Assembly (NCBI GenBank): GCA_963921195.1
Contig: OY992540.1
Location: 9,165,266-9,229,265, forward strand
Source of the DNA: Pegoplata infirma
Lineage: Eukaryota > Arthropoda > Insecta > Diptera > Anthomyiidae
Direction: 5' to 3'
Length of the DNA stretch: 64,000 nt
Under the pieces are notes generated by a model, which saw only the letters and a program-made list of their open reading frames with translations, was not told the origin of the DNA and did not search any database. A program made the translations under genes and the position numbers. The first letter of the stretch is position 1, and each line of letters opens with the position of its first letter. Of this stretch, positions 56,810 to 64,000 are shown piece by piece.

Positions 56810-57450
56810 GATTATGGTGTTGCTGACGATGATAATAACGTTGGAGTGGATTAAGTAGTAGAGAACATTCTTCTCGCAATAATAATAAAAATAATTAGAA
56901 ATATTAAAATTAATGCTTGCAACTAACAATATTCACACATGTTGATTACATTTTTTAGAAAGAAAACAAAAAAAAAAAAAACAATCATTTCACATTTGGG
57001 TGACTTGTGAATAATAGCACAAAAAGAATAGATTATGAACAGTTATGGCAAACTTTTTAGAAAAATGAGGGCCGATTTTTTTTTTTAAATTATCTTTAGT
57101 GAAGTAAAATGAAAGATTCTGAATTATTTCCAGTTAGCAAAAAAAAAAAAATTTTTAATTATTTGTTTTTGAAATGGGCGCTGGTCACGTGACTTGTGCG
57201 ATTAACATAAAACACGCACGAGGGTGAGTAAAAATTACTCTAATGGTTAGTGATTTGATGATAATTTTGTTGTATTTATTCAGTCTTTTGTTTTACAATC
57301 AATAAAAAGTTATTGAATATATCTTATTTTTGTAATTTCTTAAAAATGTTATTGTAAGTGATTACATTTTTTATTGCTTGAGCATGACTTAAAATCCATC
57401 CACGCAACCATCTCTAATTTGTGTATTTCAAATAGTTAAAAATAAATATA
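56810..57450. other. AT-rich interval, no gene
   Basis: Contains poly(A) and poly(T) runs and a CATCTCTAATTTG phrase near 57408 that may be the far end of a TAGAGATGG-type element. Not resolved. Confidence 0.4.
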
Positions 57451-57457
57451 TGTATAA

Positions 57458-58491
57458 CCCTGCAAACAAAACGATACGACATCGATTCGCCGGTTGTATT
57501 GCCGATACGATACATTTTATTGCGGCAATTATCAAATTCGTATCGCCGGCGTTACACCTTTCGGGAGAAACTGTTACCCGAAGGCAATACATCCCGGCGA
57601 TACGAAAACGATTTGTCTTGGCGATAAAAGGGCGATATCGCCAGATAATCGTATAAACGAAAAATAATAGATTTGTATGTATCGCTGGAATAAATTAAAA
57701 AAAAAAAAAATTAAAAAAAAAATTTCCGCGAAAAAAAAAATTAAAAAAAAATTTCCGCGAAAAAAAAAATCCGCAATTTTTTTTGTCAAAAAATATGTTC
57801 GTACTTGTTTAAATACCATTCAGTGTTCGATTATGTTGACATATGTCAACCAGCAGCCGAATTAAAGCATTTTGTATTTTTAGGTTATGTTGAATGTACT
57901 AAAATTTTTGAGGTGTCCTTACATTTTCGTTCATAACTTTTGAACCGTTGAACCGATATCGCTCAAATGCAATACCAAACTGCTTGGGAAAACTTCCAAT
58001 AAATATGTTATGTTTTAGTCATTTCCGTGTAATATTTTGGCCGTGATCACCATTCCCACAGACAGACAGACGGATATCGTTAGAATGTCTTAAAATCGAT
58101 CGAAGATTATGAATACATATATACTTTTTGGGGTCCCAGACCGATATTGCGATGAGTTACAAACGGAATGACAAACTTGTATATACCCTCTCACTAGAGT
58201 GGAGGGTAATAAAACATTTGCATTCGCTGATTTTTTTATTTTATATTTGAACGCAAATTTGTGGTTTTGTCCAAATTTATATTCCTTTAAAGATTTCTTG
58301 TTGTGCTTGATTAATTATTTTATTTTAAATTGACAAAGAAATAAAAATTTTCAATATTTTTTTGGTGTTTATCGCCAAAATATCGTTCGTATGAGAAAAC
58401 GGCGATATAATAAAAATACTACTTTGAAATGATAAATTTTCGTATCGCCGCAATATCTTTTCGGTGATATATCGCCCTATTGTTTGCAGGG
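57458..58491. mobile_element. ~1.03-kb TIR element, ends CCCTGCAAACAA
   Basis: Left CCCTGCAAACAAAACGATAC and right (reverse complement) CCCTGCAAACAATAGGGCGA. Subterminal CGATACG / CGATATCGCC words on both sides make it locally CpG-rich. A1 repeat 57690-58208 is nested inside. No transposase seen. Confidence 0.7.
57690..58208 (-). repeat. Dispersed repeat A1, minus orientation
   Basis: Colinear in reverse with 10609-11100: GTTCGTACTTGTTTAAATAC, TTTTTAGGTTATGTTGAATG, AGACAGACAGACGGATATCG, TTTTTGGGGTCCCAGACCGA and head TATACCCTCTCACTAGAGTG. Confidence 0.82.
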
Positions 58492-58861
58492 AATAAATAA
58501 ATACAGGTATACAATGATGCTCGAAAAACACAATGAAGTCAAATATTTATTTAAATTGTGTTTAACAAATATTACTTAATAAACAAAAACAATTTAAATA
58601 AATAAAAACATTTAAAAGGCATATCAATCTATTATTTTTAAATTATCTTCCCACAACAGCTGTTAATGTCAGCAATGTAAATTTCAATATTTATAAAAAC
58701 GATTATTAAACATCCAACAATTTATTAATTTTTTTTAAATAAAATTAATAGTGTTCGACCGAATACACCCTATTTTAACGAAACCGAATATTGGGCCAAA
58801 TTTTCACCATTTGGCTAAACCGAAGCCGAATATTAAAAAAAAATATTTATGTAGTAAAAAC

Positions 58862-60435
58862 AGAAAAAAACAAGTAATAAAGTTAAAGTCGGTCAAGACC
58901 GACCGTTATCCCACACCAGTGTTTTCCGGAAAATGGGTCCCAAGTCTAAATATGGACCGATTGGACCTATCTTTTGTCAGATCTTTATTTAGTGTAGAAA
59001 ACAAACACAGATCAAATTTTAGTGGAATTAGTTTTTTTTTTGCCAATAGACCGATTTAACTGAATATCGGTCGAAATTTTTATATAGGGGACTAATGTAT
59101 TATGAATGGTCCAAATGTATTCCGATTTGATTAGGTTACCAAAGTACACGTTTGACAACTACAAATAAAATTTGAATCAAATATTTCCAATTTTATGAAT
59201 TTTGAAGAAATTATGTGAATATTGGGAGGGTGGTTTGTATGGCAACTACGTGAAGGACTGACCCGATTCCTTTGAAATTTGGTATGATGGTTTGTGCAAT
59301 TAAAATTAAATTATTACCTGTTAAATTTCAAAAGGATATCTATTAAAATACGGTTATTAGAGGCATTTAAACCTAATCCAAAGGGGGCGTTTTTATGGAG
59401 GCTAGGTAGGGTTGCCAGACGGCCGGAAATGTCCTGGATTTTCCAGTTGTTTTGGGTCTGGTCCAGTTTCCAGTTAAAATATAATATATCCAGTTAAAAA
59501 ATAATTTCTTTAATTTTGACAATACTTTTTTTTTTTTTTTAATATTTTACATTTTTTTTTTTTTGGATTACTTTTTGAATGAAACATAAATCCTTTCACT
59601 ACCTTTAAATGTGGTCTTTTTGCTGAATTTTCACTACTTTTTTATTACTTTTTCTCGCAGTGTAGTGTTGATTTCCGCATGAATGTTTTCCTTGAGATCT
59701 TCGATGATCTGAGGATTGATTGGTGAAAATTTTGTTTTTTAAATAAACCCAAAAACATAAGACCGGAGCAGTCAAATCTGCAGATGAGAGCCAGGTATTG
59801 TGGCATTTTTTTTAAAATTGTACGTCTTGGGAATTTTAACTGGCCATCTAATCTTCCCGATTTGACCACGTTGGACTTATTTTTGTGGGGTTATTTGAAA
59901 AGAAAAATCAGCGCTAAAAATCATTAGACCATTGACAACATCAACATTTCGAGATGATCGAATGTGTTGTGAAAATACTTCGAAAAGGTGCACATTTTGC
60001 CGTGTCCAATAAATGCAGCCATTTGATTGATGTTATTTTCGAAAAGTAGTGCAAAATATCTTACTTTTGAAAATCGGTCGATTTGTTTTAAGTTATTTAA
60101 AAAAAAAATCCAGTTATGTTTTCAAAATCCAGCTGAATTTTTTCCATTGTCAAGTTATTTGACTTCTAGTATCTGGCAACCCTAGGGCTTGGTCATAGAC
60201 CGATTTTCTCCAATTTCAATAGGCTTCGTCCTTGGGCCAAAATAGGCTTAAGTTTCAAATTTCAAGTCAATTGATTGAAAATTCCGACCTATATCGTGCT
60301 TAATCCGATAGATGGACAGACAGAAGGACGTACTCAAAAAGTAATTCTGAGTCGATCGGTATGCTTGAAGGTAGGTCTAGGACCAATATTTCGGGTAGTT
60401 ACAAACATCAGCACAAACTCATTATACACTGTACC
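58862..60435 (-). repeat. Dispersed repeat B interrupted by 59407-60184
   Basis: GTCGGTCAAGACCGACCG palindrome, CACACCAGTGTTTTCCGGAA and GGACCGATTGGACC at the left. After the insertion: AATTTCAATAGGCTTCGTCC, AGTCGATCGGTATGCTTGAA, GGACCAATATTTCGGGTAGT and GCACAAACTCATTATACACT at the right. Reverse of 45066-45925. Confidence 0.8.
59407..60184. mobile_element. 778-bp TAGGGTTGCCAGA element, second copy
   Basis: Same ends as 39591-40347. The 8-bp flanks AGGCTAGG and GGGCTTGG agree at 6 of 8, consistent with an older insertion. The internal transposase-like fragments are again in opposite orientation (plus strand DLTTLDLFLWGYLKRK near 59855-59905; minus strand about 59660-59780). Confidence 0.85.
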
Positions 60436-60694
60436 ACAGAGTGGTATTTTGACACACAACAACAGTGATGCCAAGTACATTTTGTTAAACGTAGATGCGG
60501 TTTCGGTTAATGTTAACGTATATGCGAAAACAGAGCTATTTTTGTAAAAAAAAATTTTGAGTGTAAATTTTTCTCTAGCGGAAATTTTTTTTAGTTGCAA
60601 AAACACTTAGTAAAATGATTTTCAACACGTGAGAATAAATTTTATACAATTCAGTCAGTGGTGATGTGACAATTGGCCTTAATTAAAATTGTTA

Positions 60695-60755
60695 GCAATT
60701 CCAAATTTGCTATCTGCAGGGTTTTAACACTGCAGATAGCAAGTTTTGAATATAA
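60695..60755. repeat. Hairpin, 13-bp perfect stem
   Basis: TTGCTATCTGCAG and CTGCAGATAGCAA flank GGTTTTAACA. No associated feature. Confidence 0.7.
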
Positions 60756-61025
60756 GCCCTCGATATGTAATTCAAACAAGGGCCACACGTTGTTTAGCAC
60801 TGTTTATTAATAAACGTTGAATAATTATAAAACTGAATAATGTATGTAGTCAGGCATAACGATGACATGATACCCTATAACACAGCTGAAAAGTGATTAG
60901 AAAAATTAATAGCTTTGCAGGGTACAATGGTAAATCTGTATCAACTAAAGTTAGGCACATCGCACAGTGGACCAAATGCTTAATCTAGCTTTCAAGGCAG
61001 TGTAATTCGACTTTAACAGCACCAA

Positions 61026-61839
61026 CACTTTAAAAATTATGTCATTAACTGTTTGTAGTTTATTTAAAAAGTTTTACGTTTTGTCGTTTTTAAAAGAAAA
61101 AACATTTGTTCAATGTTCAGTTTTTTTAAATGACTATTTCTGTTCTTTGTTTAAAAAATAACAACATAAAAAATAAAGACTTTCATTAACATTCAATTTT
61201 TTAAGTCATTTATTTTTGTTCTGTAAGTAAAAATAAGTGATTCTTCTTCAATTTTTTATAATTTGTGTACGTTATTTTTTTTTTAGTTGTTGGCATTTTT
61301 TAAAGATAAGTCATTAGTTTTTACCTTCTTGTGTTGGTTATTTTTTGGTGGACAAAAAATTCAAAAAATTATTTATAGAAATATAAAAACATGTTTGTAT
61401 CAAGTGACTTTGGCACGATGGGTAGTGTATCTGGCCAGAATAAAGTTGATTGCGGGATCGATTCCCCATAAAGTTTATAAAAAAGTTTTTAAAATAAAAT
61501 TCAATAGAAAAATTGTAAAAATAACCACGAAATCATTAATTTTTAATGTTTTCGTAGGAAACTTTTTTTTGAATTTGTTGGTAAAAATAACACAAAAATC
61601 ATTAATTTTTAATGTTTTCGTAGGTTATTTTTTTTTCGAATTTGTTGGTGAAAAAAATTAAAGTGAAGTTATTTTTTAATGTTCAATGTTATTTATTTTA
61701 GAAAATTTTATTAACAGTAAAAAATAAATGTTGATGTTTGTTAAAACAAAAAAATAATTACTGTGATGGTTTTTAAATGTTTAATCTCTTGTTTTAAATA
61801 TGTTTTTCATTTGTTTTTGCCTACAAAATATTTTGAGTG
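61026..61839. mobile_element. 814-bp group C TIR element
   Basis: Left CACTTTAAAAATTATGTCAT, right (reverse complement) CACTCAAAATATTTTGTAGG. Its first ~100 bp match 45391 and 28711. Two ~60-bp direct repeats (ATCATTAATTTTTAATGTTTTCGTAGG) lie at 61530 and 61592. The 124-codon ORF inside spans these and a tRNA-like stretch, so I do not regard it as a gene. Confidence 0.65.
61405..61471 (+). ncRNA. tRNA-like / SINE-head-like sequence
   Basis: A-box-like TGGCACGATGGG (61411) and B-box-like GGATCGATTCC (about 61454) are spaced about 32 bp apart, followed by CCC. Arms pair poorly, so it is probably a decayed tRNA-derived SINE or pseudo-tRNA. Confidence 0.4.
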
Positions 61840-61859
61840 CAGGGGAGCTCCTAAAAATA

Positions 61860-62500
61860 TTACAAAAAAATCTACTTTTAGCAGGTTGGAAGAGGTCGGC
61901 TTTTAAAAAAAAGTAAAAGGACTACTTAAAAAAAATCAAAAGGCCGACTTTTTGAAATTTGTAAAAAGTATAAGAACCGAATTTGAGAAATTGACTAAAG
62001 TCAAAAATTTTTCAGACGAATGTTGTTTTTTAGGCGCAAATAATCCAGAAAATGCAGGGGATGGTGAGAAAGCGTTTGTTTGGGTGCCCTAATGATTACT
62101 TATAATTCTTTTTTTTTTAACTTTTCATTTAAAAAACCCTGACCATGATAATATCACAAATTCTAAAAGCAAAAAAAACACGGTACTAAAATCATGGTCT
62201 CGTTTAACAATTAAACGAAAAATTTTTAAATAAATTAAAATTGATGTTTTAAACAAGGGGTGGATGTTTTGACTTGGCCTCTGTTTTTTTTGTACATTGT
62301 AGAACAATAGCAGCAGTGCTTGCATGATAAATGAATTGAATTTATTTTCCTTTTTTTAGAAAAATATCGCAAAAAAAAATAAATTATGCATTGTATTATC
62401 TGCAAAAAATGCCACCAAAAAAAAAGTGATTATTCGAAATTTGCAAAAATAAAACAGGTGGTAGGTTAGATAATGCAGTATGTTGGAAACTTTCGTTATA
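61860..62500. other. Interval without recognisable gene
   Basis: AT-rich; ORFs here are short and featureless. Confidence 0.4.
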
Positions 62501-62560
62501 CAGTGCAACACGGTTATAACGAACACGATTTTAGCGAACTATGTTTTTAGCGAATAAAAC
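62501..62560 (+). mobile_element. Pogo/Tigger-like left terminus (putative)
   Basis: CAGTGCAACACGGTTATAAC preceded by TA, with a subterminal repeat TTAGCGAACTATG / TTAGCGAATAAA. The form resembles pogo-type ends. No matching right end was found in the window. Confidence 0.35.
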
Positions 62561-62927
62561 TTTCAGTAGAGATGGTAAGATGATTTAGACTTAAAAAAAT
62601 ATTATAGTCATAAATTAAAAACAATCAGCCTTACCACAAGAAAATAAAATAAATTTAAAATGAGCTTTTAATTTTATTTCCATACAAATTGTTTTTGTTT
62701 CTAAAATCGACTTTCAAAAAATGTATTGAAAATTTGAAATTTAAAATAAAACTTTTGTTAAAATAGACTTTTTGTTTTCTTGTGGTACGGGCCAATGTTA
62801 GGCAATTTAATGAAATAGGAATTTGGAAAAAAATTGATATTAACAGATAAACTTGGAAATATCACGAACTTAAATGCACGTTTTCTTAGAATTCGTAATA
62901 TTCCTGCTCTACTGTTTTTAATTATGT

Positions 62928-64000
62928 ATGTATATTGACGAAAAACGCGCAGCCTACATTGCATCGTTGCAAAAAACTGGTAATGACCAACTAGATTCTG
63001 CGGCAAGAAACCTTTATAGAGAAAAGAGGAGGGAGGAAAAGCGCCTGTTTAAGCGAAAAAAACGCGAACTGGAAAGACGTGAGTGCGAACAAATCGAAAT
63101 GAGCCGCAATAGAAACGATGCACGAAAATTCTATAAAAGAATCAAACAGATGTCTGGAGGATTAAACACTGTGGCCGCGTGCTGCAAGGATGATGGCGGA
63201 AATTTAGTAACAGATAAGGAAGAGTCACTAAAACTATGGCGAGATCATTTCTCCCGGCTGCTTAATGACAACAATGGTGCAGACTGCTGTAATGACTCGA
63301 GACCACCATGTATTGATGATAATATCGTAATACCACCACCTGACCTGCAGGATTTTAGAACAATTATGTCAAGCCTTAAGGATAACAAGGCTGTGGGCGC
63401 CGACAGCTTGCCAGCTGAACTGTTTAAGAACGGCGGCGATGTTTTATTGGAGCGCATGCACCACTTCATATGCAGGATCTGGACTGAAGAATGCATGCCA
63501 GATGAGTGGAATACTAGTGTACTCTGCCCGATTTTAAAAAAAGGGGATCCCACGAACTGCTCCAACTACCGTGGAATTAGTCTAATACCCATCGCATACA
63601 AAATTCTGTCTTGCATACTATGTGAGAGACTAAAGCCCATAGTTGAAGGAAAAATTGGTGCATACCAGTGTGGCTTTAGACCTGGAAAATCTACCATGGA
63701 CCAAATATTTACACTTCGACAAATTTTAGAGAAGACCCGTGAGAAAGGCATCGGCACTCACCATCTTTTTGTCGATTTCAAATCCGCTTTTGACAGCCCA
63801 ACACGACACTCACTTTTTACTGCAATGTCTTATTTCAATATACCATCGAAACTAATAAGACTTTGTGAAATGACGCTAAGGAACACTAGATCTTCGGTAA
63901 AGGTTGGGAGAGATCTATCTGAGCCGTTTAATACTGAGCGTGGCTTTAGACAGGGTGACCCACTCTCCTGCGTTTTATTTAACATACTTTTGGATAAAGT
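62928..64000 (+). CDS. RTE-like LINE reverse transcriptase (partial, runs off edge)
   Basis: An uninterrupted frame of 357 codons from the first ATG after a TAA at 62919 to the window end. The 5' part is a charged linker (REKRREEKRLFKRKKRELER) of the sort between endonuclease and RT. RT motifs follow in order: NKAVGADSLPAELFK, EWNTSVLCPILKKGD, NYRGISLIP, CGFRPGKSTMDQIFTLRQIL, FVDFKSAFDSP (motif A, catalytic D in DFKSAFD) and GFRQGDPLS. The YADD box lies beyond the edge. The style is that of RTE-clade elements. The endonuclease domain is missing upstream, so the element is 5'-truncated or disrupted before 62930; this piece has no stops. Confidence 0.88.
   Translation, partial: MYIDEKRAAYIASLQKTGNDQLDSAARNLYREKRREEKRLFKRKKRELERRECEQIEMSRNRNDARKFYKRIKQMSGGLNTVAACCKDDGGNLVTDKEESLKLWRDHFSRLLNDNNGADCCNDSRPPCIDDNIVIPPPDLQDFRTIMSSLKDNKAVGADSLPAELFKNGGDVLLERMHHFICRIWTEECMPDEWNTSVLCPILKKGDPTNCSNYRGISLIPIAYKILSCILCERLKPIVEGKIGAYQCGFRPGKSTMDQIFTLRQILEKTREKGIGTHHLFVDFKSAFDSPTRHSLFTAMSYFNIPSKLIRLCEMTLRNTRSSVKVGRDLSEPFNTERGFRQGDPLSCVLFNILLDK

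Noticed and set aside
55509..57416. A 1.9-kb hAT element from TAGAGATGG to CCATCTCTA
   Set aside because: Ends are only about 9-11 bp alike, flanking 8-mers do not match, and other elements overlap the interval.
60275..60606. Overlapping 90-codon ORFs on both strands
   Set aside because: Derived from dispersed repeat B; sequence recurs at 45066-45240 without an ORF of the same kind.
61287..61661. 124-codon ORF as a small gene
   Set aside because: Spans a tRNA-like stretch and two direct repeats inside a TIR element; peptide is repetitive and lacks a domain.

Overview
The window looks like a stretch of a fly (Diptera, probably calyptrate/brachyceran) chromosome. It is very AT-rich, its genes carry short GT-AG introns plus a few long ones, three host genes have recognisable Drosophila-type products, and more than 80% of the rest is insect-style repetitive DNA. 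The clade is inferred from protein recognition and repeat style only; no database was consulted.

Host genes. (1) 328-1078, minus: the first two coding exons of the Hedgehog-pathway kinase fused (fu), with the rest off the left edge. (2) 9305-14054, plus: a complete four-exon ecdysteroid-kinase-like / CHK-kinase-like gene of 415 codons, with a 3.4-kb third intron full of transposon debris. (3) 14242-29725, minus: a complete six-exon glycoside hydrolase family 20 beta-N-acetylhexosaminidase of 594 codons, closest in my judgement to fly Hexo2, with an 8.5-kb fourth intron holding a nearly complete LINE and a 5-kb first intron. Genes 2 and 3 converge, with stop codons 187 bp apart and poly(A) signals nearly touching. 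I see no other host gene from 30 kb to the right edge.

Mobile DNA. The LINE at about 16.56-22.0 kb has a PHD-finger ORF1 and an endonuclease/RT ORF2 broken by one in-frame TGA. An RTE-like RT ORF runs off the right edge (from 62928), and a 484-bp LINE tail with perfect target duplications lies in the kinase intron. At 49.0-51.8 kb sits a very young non-coding LTR element (two about 1061-bp LTRs differing at two positions I could find, PBS, polypurine tract) followed by a second PBS and a different leader. It lies inside a CACTC-ended TIR element, which lies inside another. At least five insertions have 8-bp perfect target duplications typical of hAT elements, and a sixth has a degenerate one. 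Several MITEs have 3-bp or TA duplications, and there are foldback elements up to 1.84 kb.

Repeats. Two families of dispersed repeat (opening with a TATACCCTCCA motif and carrying a GTCCGTCC stretch) recur at least a dozen times and serve as dated targets into which other elements jumped. Minisatellites include an array of alternating short palindromes (1-300 and 26.2-28.6 kb) and GATGAAAAAA-type arrays linked to a CACCAGCTGGTG palindrome.
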